64,000 bases of DNA from Blastomussa wellsi (lineage: Eukaryota; Cnidaria; Anthozoa; Scleractinia; Plerogyridae). The notes under the pieces are model-generated. The model did not search any database. It was not told where the DNA came from and saw only the letters and a program-made list of their open reading frames with translations. Below, in pieces: positions 22,976-34,805 of the stretch. The DNA lies in NCBI GenBank assembly GCA_947652115.1, contig OX393570.1:17712624-17776623 (forward strand), read 5' to 3'. Made by a program: the position numbers and the translations under genes. Numbering within the stretch: position 1 is the stretch's first letter; each line of letters opens with the position of its first letter.

Positions 22976-23160
22976 CCTCCCGTATGTTTCTCAGTGAAGT
23001 GTGATTTTAATCGGTGGCTTGGGTGAAAAATCTGAGTTGCCCAAAATCTTGGGGGCTGCAGTCCCCCTCCAGGTCCCGTACGCGTATGGCCGTAAGCGTT
23101 ATGATCCGGTAAAAATCAAATTGGCGGAGTCGGAAGCTGAGTTCCGATCTGGTGAAAACT

Positions 23161-23291
23161 GATCTAGTGAAAACTAGATTGTCGGAGTCGCAAGCAGAAA
23201 GGAAGTACTCGGAGCGCCTGAAACTAGCAATGTGATTGGTTTATTCTTCCACTTCTGCTTGCGACTCCAATAATCCAGTTTTCACTAGATC
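23161..23291. repeat. Hairpin MITE
   Basis: Inverted arms of about 43 bases (GATCTAGTGAAAACTAGAT at the left end, its inverse at the right, with GGAGTCGCAAGCAGAA inside) flank about 45 bases. Related GACTCCG-rich inverted sequence extends outward to about 23100 and 23410, so this may be the core of a longer fold-back element. Confidence 0.7.
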
Positions 23292-23423
23292 GTAAGCGAC
23301 GGCGTCAGAAGCGGAATCGGAAGAAAATGGAAACGTTCTGATTCTTCCGACTAAGATTCCGCCGTGCTTGTGACTCCGCTTACGACTCCGACTCCAGCTC
23401 CGTCGGTAGTTTCGTCGCTTAAA

Positions 23424-23601
23424 GGGCCACCTCGAACATGTTTTAGCCAATCACAATACGAATCAGTTCTACAAAAGAATCAGAGTTTTTTCGTCAGTAG
23501 ACCAATCACAATGGAGGTACAAAATTTACTACTGATGAAAAATCTTTGATTCTTTTGTACTGAACTCTTCTTGTGATTGGTTAAAAAACGTTGAGTGGCC
23601 C
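23424..23601. repeat. Inverted-repeat MITE
   Basis: Arms of about 73 bases start GGGCCAC at the left end and finish GTGGCCC at the right end. Shared inner blocks are AACCAATCACAA-like, CAGT-CTACAAAAGAATC and TCATCAGTAG. A loop of about 27 bases separates them. It is non-coding. Confidence 0.8.
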
Positions 23602-24069
23602 AGGTTGAGCAAGGTGAACTGTAAGATTATTTTACAGTAAACACAGGCACGGGGTCAGCAACTGCTAAAAGTGTGCTAAAACAGGCCAGAGTACAGTAGA
23701 AAACGGGTTAGCGAAACAGATTGGCGAACGAACGTGGCTTTAGTACATGACAGATCTAGAGTGTCAATCAAAATCAATCAGGAAATCAAGTCAATAGTCC
23801 ACTGGAGTTCTGGTCTTATTTAGAATGTTCCGGAATAAACGACAATATTTTTAGCCGTCAAGTCGCTCGCCCATTCGTCCCCAGCACGGGTCCCCAGTGT
23901 CCATGGCCTTCTGGTCTGCGCCAGGAGATTCCTGACAGCACTAAAAGTTTTCTTGCCTGATTTTCGTTTATTCGTACATTTCCGGTCTGTAACAAAAAGC
24001 TCAAGATGCTAGCTTGTGAATGCACGCGCGAAAGAAAATTTAGTGGTGAACCCCTGATGAAGACAATAG

Positions 24070-24112
24070 CATATTTGCCCTCGAAGCTTGGCTTCTCGGG
24101 CAAATATTTGTT
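24070..24112. repeat. Short hairpin
   Basis: ATATTTGCCC and GGGCAAATAT flank CGAAGC/GCTTC, forming a near-perfect 17-bp stem with a tiny loop. Its role is unknown. The flanking 23640-24070 holds no recognisable gene. Confidence 0.5.
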
Positions 24113-24186
24113 TTGAGAACATCAAATTTCCGTAGGGCATCTATCAGCCGATAGTTCCTCGACAGAAACAGTCTATTGTTTAAAAA

Positions 24187-24189
24187 TAG

Positions 24190-24234
<45 letters not shown>

Positions 24235-24415
24235 GTATAACAATATAATTTGGTTTTATCAACTGGGTTGATAATGTCAATTGGCCACCGTAAAGAGATT
24301 CAAGAGCTGACGTTTCGCTCCGACGAAGGGCTAACGCTCGAAACGTCAGCTCTTGAATCTCTTTACGGTGGCCAATTGACATTATCAACCCAGTTGATAA
24401 AACCAAATTATATTG
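24187..24415. mobile_element. Penelope-like terminal repeat, head-to-head copy
   Basis: A reverse-oriented copy (24187-24316) meets a forward copy (24339-24415) around CTCCGACGAAGGGCTAACGCT, making arms of about 76 bases. The same repeat in one orientation lies at about 34640-34805 and partly at 48565-48715. A 12-base sequence ATTGTTTAAAAA is found at both ends (24175-24186 and 24412-24423), consistent with a target-site duplication, though the right copy overlaps the repeat end. The core resembles a degenerate hammerhead. Assignment to Penelope-like elements is inferred from the inverted arrangement and the nearby reverse-transcriptase fragment at 49.3 kb. Confidence 0.55.
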
Positions 24416-24963
24416 TTTAAAAAGCGTGCAAATCCCTAGAAATATTAACTCTGTTTTCGGTGAAAGCTAAAGCCATGTCTAAATTGTTTTCTTTTTGGGT
24501 TTAATTTAAAATTTACAACGAGCATATTTTTTATATCATTTGAGGGGAGTCCATTTGGATGGTGTATTGTCTGTATCGTGTCACGGGAAGGGGTGTGTGG
24601 GGTCACTATTTTGTTGTGCTCCTGAAGAAGCCTAGCCCTGCAAGTTGAAATATTGGCCAATAATGCCCTTTTGCCATAGTACCAGCCTTGCAATCAAATA
24701 TTTGGTTTTGTATACACTTCTTTTTATGACGTCTGGTTTCAGCATTTCTTGATCAAGAGATCCGGGAGTGTTCCATCTGTGCTGACCAAAGGATCGCGGC
24801 CTCTGGGGACGGAATTCACTGAGCCCGTATGAATACGGTCAGCAACTACCCTATGCCATGCGCGTGCCGGCTCACGTGCGCCTGGCGAAAAAATACTACG
24901 AAGATCTATTAAGAGTACGAAGAGTCGCTCTGTAATGTTGACAGAAGTGTTTTAAAGCGGAAA

Positions 24964-27900
24964 ATGGGTATAACGAGGTTGCTGATTCAACGAAGTCGAC
25001 ATCGCCTCCTTGTTTGTAATGTAAGATGTAATTTTGGTGTTTTTTTTGTCACGTTTGTTTGCTTCTTGAAATCAATTTCATTTTTAAATTTTGAGTAAGG
25101 TGGCCGGGCTCATCTTCGGTGTGAGAACCTATGAAACTCACTAGTGACGTAAAACAAAGAACCTCCAAACAATACAGAACACAGAAACAATAGCTCAAAA
25201 ACAAAGAAAAAAGTAACAGGTTCTTACACCGAGGTAAACACGCAAAGTGTACCCTTGGCACCAGAGGGTTTTTTTGGTTGCTAAGCCGCTATCTGTGATC
25301 ATCAGTGAGCTTAGTTTGGCTTAATTAGTTAATTCCCAAATGTAAATGATCAATCGTGGAAATTTCAAAGTGAAATCGAGGAATAACGCTTAATAAGACA
25401 GTCGTAAAATCAGAGAAATAGGCAAATCGATTAGGGAATAAGATACACTTGACACAATGTAAATGGGAGAACCTGCCACCCGGAAATCCATTTTTCTACA
25501 ACAATCAAACATTACATAGAGAGAGTTTCAATCGAGTGTCGTTAAAACAAAACCAGAGTAATTACTTTGGTCAATCACAAAGGACGGAGGCAATCCAGTA
25601 AACCAATCGGGGGAGGGTGATGGCAACAGGTAAAATTGAGTCGTCCAATAGGAGAGGTGAGGAATCATGCTATTCATAGGTGTACGGGCTGGGGGCCCGC
25701 CTGGGTGCCACCCCTCCTCCCCCCCAAATTTTGGGCTACTCAGATGTTTTGGGCAGCAAGAGAAATTTGGACAAGGTAACTTGGGATTATATTTTGGGCA
25801 AATGGTTCTCTACCCCCCCCCCCCCCCTGCTTATGATACTAAAAAATAAAACATGTCTGTCTGTCTACTATCAAATCACTGGAGTGGTCAAATGCAGTCA
25901 CTAAATTTCATCTCACACTACGACAATCTAGATCATGTGAATTAAAACTTTCATCACATAGACACTGTTTATTTATCAGAAAGCCAACAAAAAGCTTTGT
26001 GACTTTCAGATACTCTCTGCTGCAAAATAGTGTGAAACCCGTTAAAATTAAACAAAACCTGCCTTTCCTTCAAGCTGAATACTTATCGTTGAGTTTTCCG
26101 ACTCTGTTGACTCAATAGTGTCATTATTGCTCATACAATTTCTGGACTGAACGATGTTTTCATGGCCAGGAAGTGACCAAAAAAATCTCATAATCGCTGA
26201 CAAGACGCTCGGAAACATGAGCCAGATCACATGTTAAGAATCAAACTACTTTAAGTTCAAATTTCTAACTGCAGTTTTGCCACTCTAGTGATTTTGATAG
26301 TAAGAATTATACATGTAGATAATCTGTCTGGATTGGAGGTCTGACAAGGATGTTTTACTCATTTGTAGACTCAAATTGTAGCAAGGCGGTTGCTGTCATC
26401 TGGAACCACGGTAAGTTCCTAGATAAAAGAGCTTTCTTTGGAAACAGTTTCTTAAACTATTTTTATTTAATCAAGTTTAAGTACCGGTAATATATCAAAC
26501 ACGAGAGACAGTGTTTCATCACATTTCCAAACACCGAGAAGAGAGTTGAAAATACGATGCACAGCAGAGTATTTTTGACGAACTTCAAGGAGTTTGGAAA
26601 TGCGTAAAACACTGTCTCGAGTGTGTGATATATCTTCTCAAGCGAAACTAAAGCTACAGAGAAAACGAAGAAATAAAATTGTAAAAATCTATGCTAATTA
26701 AGATCACATTTCCAAACCACATCTATGGTTCTGATTTAATGAGGTTGAGAAAAATGATTTCCAGTCCATATTGCATGTATGCAATCTCTACCTGCAATGA
26801 TTATGTGAGACTCATACAAGGGATTGTTTACTTTTTAGCTTAAACAAAAATTTTGGAATGAACTTACCAGACCTCCTTGCAAAAACAATAATAGCAAATA
26901 GAAGAACCTGGTCCAGGCTCATGGTGAGTGTTCAGGAGAAAAAGCAAAGTGAGCAAAGTGAGTGAATGAACAAAAGAGGAGTCTGGTCTTCACTCGTGCT
27001 TGCCCGCTCTTTATCCCCACTGACGGATCCCAGGGCTGTCACTGAGGGATTGGGGCTGGGGAATTGCCCCGGCTACTTTGAGTTTGAGTCCCAGCTATTT
27101 TGAAACAAAATCAAAACACTGGAAAGTGAAAAATACATCAAATAACAAAATCTCTTGACTACTTTTTTACTTCCCTGCCTACTTGAAAAATTAGTGACAG
27201 CCATGAGATCCGGGCTATGAACATTTCTGACTGAAGCGACTGGTAAGGATGGACTCAAAAACTTTATGCATGCTATTTCAATGTATGACTTATTAATGAA
27301 TTCACAACAAAATGAAAGCGATCCCAAGACTGTGCGATAATTTATGGACTGGAAATCAGCTTTAAAAGTATAATGTTACAGTTAATTTTTGTTTACTAAC
27401 TAAATATTTTTTTCTCAGTGCATGTAAATATTATTTTAGAACTAGATAGTTTTTTTTGACAACTTAGTTTTCAAGACTATTGACTTTCTGAAAGGGATTT
27501 TCCTTTTTCTCTTCTTCTACACTCCTACTATCTCCACCCCTGAATCTTAACTGTAATCACTGATAACAGAAATGGATGCAGTGTCCCTATCCAGAAGAAA
27601 CTGCTAACCATAGCACCAAAAGAAAGCTAACCTTTATCTCAAAGGAGCTACGTCATCATTCGTGTACTTTGAAAAAGTTAGCTTAAGGTCATTCCCCGAA
27701 ATAGAACTGACAATAGATTTTCGTTCAAACTTTGCCTATTAGTTGTTCATCCTAAGGGAATTTAAATTATGTAATGAAAAAGAGGGGTTCCCATATTCGT
27801 CTAGGAGCAGGAGCACCTTGAAAATACCCCATAATTCGTTAAAATATCAGCTTCAGAAACGTTTTCATTTGACTAGCTCATGCCACGTCTTATGGGAGAA

Positions 27901-29418
27901 GAAAAAAATAGGGAGAAAGCAAAACAAGGGAAAAAAACTATAGATATACTGTATCGCCTTCAAAGAACAATTTAATATATGTTTCATTATAAAAGCACGC
28001 ATTTCCAGTCGACCTTGATTCAACTTGTTACTAGCATGCAGTGGTCTCAAGGCCACAATATCTGTTCAATAAGTTCACGTTTCCGTCGATTATTTATTTT
28101 TCTGCAATTGGAATTTGTTTATATTCCTGTTATACGAAGAAGGTGATTGCTAGTCTCAGAAAAAGAGTAAAAAAATATAGGTCACCACACTCGTTTACGA
28201 GAAAACGACGATTTATCTCCTTCACGAGCAAAGCCGTAAATAAAACGCAGCAGTTTTCTTTAGGTGCGCATGCTGATGACGCAATAAATCGTGCGCAGTA
28301 AGGATGCGCAATGCAATACAGGGGAATGACCTTAAATGTTTCAAAATCATCATTTACAATCCGTTTCAATCTTCCTGCATCCTCAGCCACCCTTGTTCCT
28401 TTTTGGTTTAGTATAATTCCTTTGGTGTTTTTCTTCCTTAGCAAATTATTTTTTTTAGGTTTTCTTCATTTTAATGCGTGTAAAATGCATATGTTAACAA
28501 AATTAACAACAAAGAGCCGTAGCGGTCAGCGGTCTTCATCCTAGGTTCACAGGCTCACATGGTTCATTCGGTCACACAGCAGCTTTCATCGTGCAGCTTT
28601 GTCGGCCATCTTGTGCTGGGCATTTCAGCTGTCTTCTTCACTCCCTCCCTTTCCTATTTTCCACTGCTTGGCAGTGTGACAGGTGCCTGGATGCCTGGCG
28701 TCGGAGCTCATGGCTGGGTTGTGGGGATTTGCCAGCCTTGGGAGTGGTACTCGGTCTAGGGGCTGGCTGCCAACAGTTGAAGCCCCTGGATACCCCAGGC
28801 AACCAACCTCCACTTAGCGATTCAGTTGTTAAAGTCAGGGTAATTTAGGTTGTCGAATAAATAACTCAAAATAAAATTATTGTGACGTAGCTCCTTTAAT
28901 CCATGTAACCCTGCGTGTATTTAAAACAAATAGCTAACCCTTGATCATCTTCACTTCACAAGATTCAGTTGTAAACGCAACTATGTAGGTACTGTTTTCA
29001 TACATGCAGTTTTTATTGTTTTACAAACACATTGAGCATGTTGTTTTATCACACTTTAACTTTAGTTTGAACTGACTAATATATAGTTGAAATTCTACCC
29101 AAAGAGAAATTGCTTGTTGGTGTTTTGGCTAAGATCAAGAGTACTGGCTGTTGTTGTTGGCTTATCAGAATCTTATAATATTATGCTTTTAAATGAGTAG
29201 TACGTTTATATTAAATGGCATGATGCACATATTCATGTATCTGGTAAAATTAATTTGCTGTTGTACATAAATTCAAATTTATTTGTCTGGGGTGTTTTTT
29301 ACAGACAAATGTATCGAAACTTAGAAATATTGGTGTTTCTGCACATATTGACTCAGGAAAAACTACTCTCACGGAGAGATTGCTGTTTTACACTGGCAGA
29401 ATTAACCAAATGCACGAG
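24964..29418 (+). CDS. GFM1: Mitochondrial elongation factor G1, first three exons
   Basis: Exon 1 is 24964-25020 (ATG..AAT|gtaaga), exon 2 26369-26410 (atttgtag|ACT..ACG|gtaagt) and exon 3 29305-29418 (tttttacag|ACA..GAG|gttagt). All are phase 0, giving 71 residues. The first 33 residues are rich in Arg and Leu without acidic residues ([22 protein letters not shown]), as expected for a mitochondrial presequence. Exon 3 reads [33 protein letters not shown], the G1/P-loop region of EF-G1, in which AHIDSGKT binds GTP phosphates. The protein drives ribosomal translocation in mitochondria. The next expected exon (switch regions, GITIQSAAT-type) is not found before the ACE exons at 31.7 kb. The gene is therefore either broken here, has an intron longer than the visible space, or is misassembled. 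Introns hold repeats only. Confidence 0.85.
25640..25850. other. Low-complexity segment in GFM1 intron 1
   Basis: C-rich runs (around 25713-25730 and 25806-25828) and GGG-rich sequence with short ORFs on the plus strand. It resembles a dispersed repeat. No exon is supported. The rest of intron 1 is unremarkable AT-rich sequence. Confidence 0.4.
26490..26635. repeat. Hairpin MITE in GFM1 intron 2
   Basis: Inverted arms of about 55 bases. The left arm contains GAGACAGTGTTTCATCACAT and CATTTCCAAACACC, and the right arm their inverse. It begins and ends with ATATATC-like sequence. Confidence 0.75.
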
Positions 29419-29490
29419 GTTAGTACAGTCGTGTCTGACTGCAACTTTTAGAATTCATTTCATTATTTTTCCCTTTATCATTCACGTAAT

Positions 29491-29640
29491 GGTAATAGGA
29501 CTGAGTGGAGTCCAATTCGGTCTGTAATCATACAAGTTATAATAAAATCGGACGAACGTGTAGCGGAAGTCCGATTTGATTAATCACGAGTATGATCACA
29601 GACAGAATTGGACAACACGAAGTCCTGTCACTAATTAATC
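29491..29640. repeat. Hairpin MITE
   Basis: Arms pair AGGACTGAGTGGAGTCCAAT with its counterpart ATTGGACAACACGAAGTCCT, then CTGTAATCATA with TATGATCACAG and AAATCGGAC with GTCCGATTT. It lies directly after GFM1 exon 3. Confidence 0.75.
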
Positions 29641-30007
29641 ATAACTACATGTATAACAAAATTCAAGAAAAACTTCCAAAAAGCAAAACTTGTTGACAAA
29701 TTATCATCACTGGGATAAAAAAGCAATGCTTGAAAATGAAAGTTCTAGGAGTTTCAGTCATATTAAGGAACCAAAGAATAGGTGCGCATGCACAGCACGC
29801 AAACCTTGTTATTGGACACCTCATTACTGGACATCTTGTTATTGTACACCTTGTTATTGGACACTTGAGCTGTGCATGCAACCATTTGGTTAAAAATTGA
29901 GTGTGCTGAGAACCAATCAGATTCAAGAATTACAAATTTTAAACAACAATTGTCCTTGTAGCTAATTAGTCATAGCCAATTGACACCATCATGCACATCG
30001 CCTGTTA

Positions 30008-30560
30008 AACCATTGACTCCTAAACCGGCCGTGACCGGCCGTGACAGACCTTGACCCTTGTTCCGCTTCTGACATCATCAGCTTTGACCAAAATAGGAAT
30101 CCCATTTACCCCAGTTCTGCAGGAGGGAAAGAGCTTTCCAATGATACCCAGATGATATTGATTGGGCTAATGGAGCTTGAAATATACACGAAAATGCTTT
30201 GAAATTCCCACCAAAAACTAAGAGGAAAATTTCCCTCACTTACCCGTGGCTACTCCATTTTAAGCATTTCCCGTCTCATTGATGCTTTCTTGGCAATTCT
30301 TGAATTGAAAGCAAGCCCAGTAAAAGGCCAGCAAAAATCAGAAAAGGAGAATGGAAAAAAAAATAAAAAAATCGGAAAGCCTAAAGAGGTTGGTCACTTT
30401 CTCATGCATGCCCAAGCTAAAATGTCATTAAATGCGATGCTAGTGAAAAACCTGGCATGTCTTTATTTTACAAATGCATTTTGGAGAGATTTGAAGTAGA
30501 TTTTGCCTATAACTGACTAGAAAATGTTCAAAATGCCTAAAAAACACATTTTTTTTTTCA
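30008..30560. repeat. Dispersed 550-bp repeat, copy 1
   Basis: Matches 44148-44640 in the same orientation at high identity: CATTGACTCC, ACCGGCCGTGACAGACCTTGA, TTCCAATGATACCCAGATGAT and the lysine-coding A-rich tail are shared. It carries an open stretch (30290-30499) that is not conserved in length between copies. Probably a SINE or a truncated LINE 3' end. It lies in the gap between the broken GFM1 and ACE genes. Confidence 0.75.
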
Positions 30561-31715
30561 AAAATCTCTAGGAACTTGTCAATGGGTTAATAAAATGCAA
30601 TCCAAATGTTCATGTATGCTTCTGAATTTGTATATTGTGCTGATTCTTTCCCAGTATTGAATATTCAATAATTATAATGATTGCTGCATGTATTACATGC
30701 AAGTGCTAATAAAATAAATTATTTCTTTTATTTAACAATTATTCTGAAAAGTCGTGCATAATTAAATTATCATCTAATAGTATGTTATTATGTACATGTT
30801 CACATAGAAATCAGATGGCAATCCACAAGATTGGGCGGGATACTAGCTTTCTAAAAATTGGACCATGCCTTCAGCTTTAGCTGCACCCATTAAAGAAACA
30901 CTTTTACGAGTATAACTTAAAAAATTCAACAGACCAACCATGGAAACCAACAAACAGTGGTCAAGTTTTCTAAAATAATTACTATGTCAGTGTACTGAGG
31001 CTGTATATGACGTGATATCACTGTGATACCATCAGGACATTTAGATCTCAACTTGAAAAAGTCAGGCTGACTTTTTCAAGTTTTGTCCTTTGGATTTAAA
31101 AAACAATAATAATGAAAACCCTCTTTCTGCATTAAAGTGCTACTATGATCAAATTCGTGATATTTATATTTTTATATTTTCGTGCACAATACAAATGTCC
31201 TAGATATCTTGCCTAATTTCAACCCGAGACTTTCATTTCCGAGAGTTTACAGCCGCCATTAATTATCCTTGTTCCAAGGCTTGGGGGTGAGAATTTGAGA
31301 AAATGATGTCATTTAAAAATAACAGTAAGTTCAGAAAATTGCACAAGGATAACGTCCAAAGCTTTTGTTCTTCTTCGTGCAATTTTCGGTACTACCTTAT
31401 TCTCCTTTATTTTCGCGGCACTTAAATTTCGCGAAAATTTTCTAGGCACATTTCGCGAGTCTTTAATTTCACGATCGCGGAGAAAAATTGTGTTTACAGG
31501 GAATTAAATTTCGCGAAGTTGACGATTAAGTGACTTTCTTTTTTCTTTTTTACAAAAATTGTGCGTTAATCAACAATTGCAACAAAACCAATATGCTGTC
31601 CCTAAGCCGCAGCTGTATTCCTCTAAAAGCATAGACGTCTCCCTGCAATTTTGGCAAACTTGGAAATTCAAATCGCAAAATGTTTCTTCCCACTTCTTTG
31701 TTTTTGCCTTTGCAG

Positions 31716-33517
31716 AATCCGACATAAACGCGTTGATGAAGATGGCGCTCCGTAAAATCGCTTTCCTGCCGTTTGGGTATATGATCGACCAATGGCGGTG
31801 GAAGGTGTTCAGCGGCGCAATTACTGATGAGAACTACAACGCCGAGTGGTGGAAGCTGAGGACTAAGTACCAAGGAATAAAGCCCCCTGTGGAACGGTCA
31901 GAAAAGGACTTTGATCCTGGGTGCAAGTACCACATCCCTGCAAACACCCCGTACATCAAGTTTGAATTGCCGGCCCCGTCCACCCGCACCTGTTTTTGTT
32001 TGAAAACGCGACTTTTCGAGTGCAAATTGTTTAAACGTGCACGTGTTATCATCAGCGGTTTGACATACAGACGAGACGATAGGGTCAACTCCGCTTTGTA
32101 TTGACCCTTTCGCCTCGTTTCTACGCCGTTTGTGACAAAATAATATTTGACGGCAGACTCAACTGCGATACGAGCCATTAACCAAATAGGGAAATGAGGT
32201 GACAAATGTCTTTTGGACAAAAAAACAGGGAATTCTCTTCCTCTTATTGGACGAGCGCGACGGTTCGGGAGAGTGCAGATCATGAAAGTCAGAGACGGAT
32301 TTATGAGAAGATAAAGGCAGTGATCACAATATAATAAAACAGGCAGGTTTTGAACTCGGACCCCTCGAAACGGAATCTAGCATACAAACCATTAGACCAA
32401 GAGGCTCACAGAATACGGCCTGAGTCCACTAAATGAGAAAGCTATGGCTATTGAGAGGAGTAACTGTTATTACAAGCTTGAAGGCGCGCTAATTGTGTAA
32501 CAGGTTGAATATAAAGATGATCCGTTCACTAATTCGTTCATTTTCTTAGGTATTTTATGAGCTACGTGTTGCAGTTTCAGTTCCACAAGGCCGCATGTGA
32601 AGCAGCTGGTTTTAAAGGACCTTTACACACCTGTTCCATCTACCAATCAACGGCTGCGGGAAAGAAGATCGGGTAAATGTGTACTGAAAAAGTGCCGGCG
32701 AGTAATGCATTGTTTTTATAGTGCTCTGTGGACAGGCTCTTTAGGATTGGGCGAAGAGAAATTAAAGCGGGGAGGGACGCGGGATCACCCGCGGCAAGCT
32801 TCTCGGGGAGGGAAGCGGGATTACCCGCGGCCAGCTTCTCGGCCCCTCCACAGTACGGCCTTTCCTTTTTGCAGCGTTCAGTCTTCAGTGACTTTCTTTC
32901 TTTTCTAAATGCTGAGATATTAATACTGAATTGTTCATGCCGCAGGGAATTTGCGGATAACCAACTTTACAAAGATTTAAAGCCACCTTTAATTTTCCGT
33001 AAATCTCGTTTTCTTTTGTGCTGTGCATTTTTAATAGGGTCTAATAGCGCTGACCCCACCCGGTTAATTTCTATTCTAGAAGCTCAAAAGGTAAAGATTT
33101 ATTGGAAGGAAAAAGAACAACATTTATTAATACATTCCTTTCCAACAATCGATAACTCATTACTTAAAATTAAGCTGTCGTGATCATTTAAAAGCAAGAG
33201 AAATGATTATTAAGAACACCTTTTCTTCTTGTAGCGATATGTTGAAAATGGGTAAGAGCAAACCTTGGCCGCAAGCCCTCAAGAAGCTGACCGGAAGTGA
33301 AACTCTGGATGTCGGAGCCCTGACAGACTATTTCGAGCCTCTCCGTAAATGGATGGTGAAACAGCGTGAGGAGATAGGATACGCTGCACCCGGCTGGGAT
33401 GAAATTGACGTCTCTCCCACGACTCCCCCTCAAACAGATGGTATCTCGACTCTTGTGCCAGCCCTGTTTAACACGATTACAAGCTTGTTGTTCGCGCTGG
33501 TTGTGTTCTTTCGTTAA
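31716..33517 (+). CDS. ACE: Angiotensin-converting enzyme-like, last three exons
   Basis: Exons: 31716-31959 (tttgcag|AA; ATCAA|gtttga), 32550-32672 (ttcttag|G; GG|gtaaat), 33235-33517 (cttgtag|C). The phases join cleanly (AA|G gives Lys, GG|C gives Gly). The peptide is the C-terminal part of peptidase M2: [45 protein letters not shown], then [16 protein letters not shown] and [12 protein letters not shown]. The substrate-binding Lys and His of KxHIP and the Tyr pair of PYIxY are kept. The chloride-binding Arg of the usual PYIRY is Lys here. The chain ends in a hydrophobic stretch ([21 protein letters not shown]), which could be a GPI-anchor signal or a membrane span. The zinc-binding HEMGH and distal Glu exons are absent upstream, so the visible gene cannot encode an active peptidase. 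AATAAA follows at 33857. Confidence 0.88.
32341..32413 (-). tRNA. tRNA-like pseudogene or SINE head
   Basis: On the minus strand a 73-base stretch has a box-A-like TTGGTCTAATGGTT, an anticodon arm CTAGA-TTCCGTT-TCGAG (4 of 5 pairs, anticodon CCG) and a box-B-like GAGTTCAAAACC. The T stem does not pair, so it is not a functional tRNA. It lies in an ACE intron. Confidence 0.3.
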
Positions 33518-34639
33518 ATCCCTTTGTTAGCTAAGACTTTCAGTAGTTCAGTTTGTAGACTGTAGCATTCAGATTTTTGTGTTTTATTAATATTTGAGAT
33601 GATTATTTTGCAAGAGATCGCTTTTGAGTTTGCCTTCAAAATTTGTTAGCGTAGTTTTCAGTGGAAATTTGTTCCTATTTTTTGTATTCTTTGTTTCTTT
33701 TTTTCTGCGCTGGAAAAGCCCGCTTTCGCAGTATCATCGTTTATCACGAAAGGAAAATAGAACCTCGGGTGTCTGTGTTGGACTATCTTTTCTTTTTGGT
33801 TGTTTTCACTGGCCTTGGCGGCAGCATCCGCCCAATTTATTTCGAAAACTTAGAGAAATAAAAACCATATCACATTTTTAATCGTGTACCTTCTCCTTGT
33901 CGAGCTTGGCTAATCCCCTGGCTGCATAGCCTCCAACAAAGGGGTTATTAGGGGTTTGCGGTGCGAAAACATGATATCTTCACACGTGAAGATAATATGT
34001 TATCTTCACATGTTAGAAATGGCACATTTCGTAGCGTAAACGAAAAGATATTGGAATTTTACTGGTGTAATCAATAGAATATTACATGGCCGCTTGGAGA
34101 TGCGAAATTTCACGTCTCGTGTTGAAGAACATTTCACTCGTTCGGGTGCGCTTTGCGTTTTGGGATTGATTTGACGCGGTTCCCTTTGCGTTGTGGGATC
34201 CCCGCGCTCCAAATTTCCCGCCTTGACCGAGAGGCGCCTTGGGCCGAGGCAGGCGCGGCCATGTAATATCCTCTATATAAGTAATGACGCCACACTCTTG
34301 AAAGAGAAGTATAGTTTAAGAAGATTCTTTGTGAAGAAGTGTCACTGAGAAACCTAGAGAAGAAACGTGTGGGATGGAATGAGGAGCTTTCGAAATTTAT
34401 AAACAATAACAGGACATGCGATGAAAAACTGCCGTCGGGTGACTCTCGGGTCCGTTACGGAAAGCCGTAAAACTCTAGAACAAAAATTTATTTTTCAAAT
34501 CGGCACTCTTAATCCTCACGGTATCAACGAACGCTTTTCATTCAACTAATTTATTCCGAAGTTTTCACGTTACCAGGCACCAGCCAATAGCGAAGCTCCA
34601 TCTTTCTGTATATAAAAACACACGACGCACAATTCCTTG

Positions 34640-34758
34640 ATTCGCTCCGACGAAGGGCTAACGCTCGAAACGTCAGCTCTTGAATCTCTTTACGGTGGTC
34701 AATTGACATTATCAACCCAGTTGATAAAACCAAATTATATTGTTATACTTCCCACCTA

Positions 34759-34793
<35 letters not shown>

Positions 34794-34805
34794 CTATTTA
34801 TGCGT
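34640..34805 (+). mobile_element. Penelope-like terminal repeat, single copy
   Basis: Forward copy of the repeat seen head-to-head at 24.2 kb, from CGCTCCGACGAAGGGCTAACGC to ACTTACCCCCTCTATTTA. GATTCGCT before the core and AGCTCTTGAATC after it can pair in part (GCT/AGC and GATTC/GAATC), as in stem I of a hammerhead. The core has CCGACGA instead of CUGANGA and no room for stem III. Confidence 0.5.

Noticed and set aside
24051..24090. CTGATGA as a second hammerhead core
   Set aside because: The required GAAA is replaced (CGAAGC) and the stems do not fit; only a simple hairpin forms there.
28559..28848. Plus-strand ORFs at 28559-28759 and 28591-28848 as GFM1 leader exons
   Set aside because: A good three-exon GFM1 5' end was found at 24964-29418 without them, and they have no suitable acceptor or donor.
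32341..32413. Functional tRNA-Arg
   Set aside because: The T stem cannot pair and the acceptor stem is not evident. Listed only as a low-confidence tRNA-like remnant.
24964..33517. A GFM1-ACE fusion gene
   Set aside because: GFM1 exon 3 ends in phase 0, whereas the ACE exon needs one preceding base. Direct joining gives a stop after three codons.
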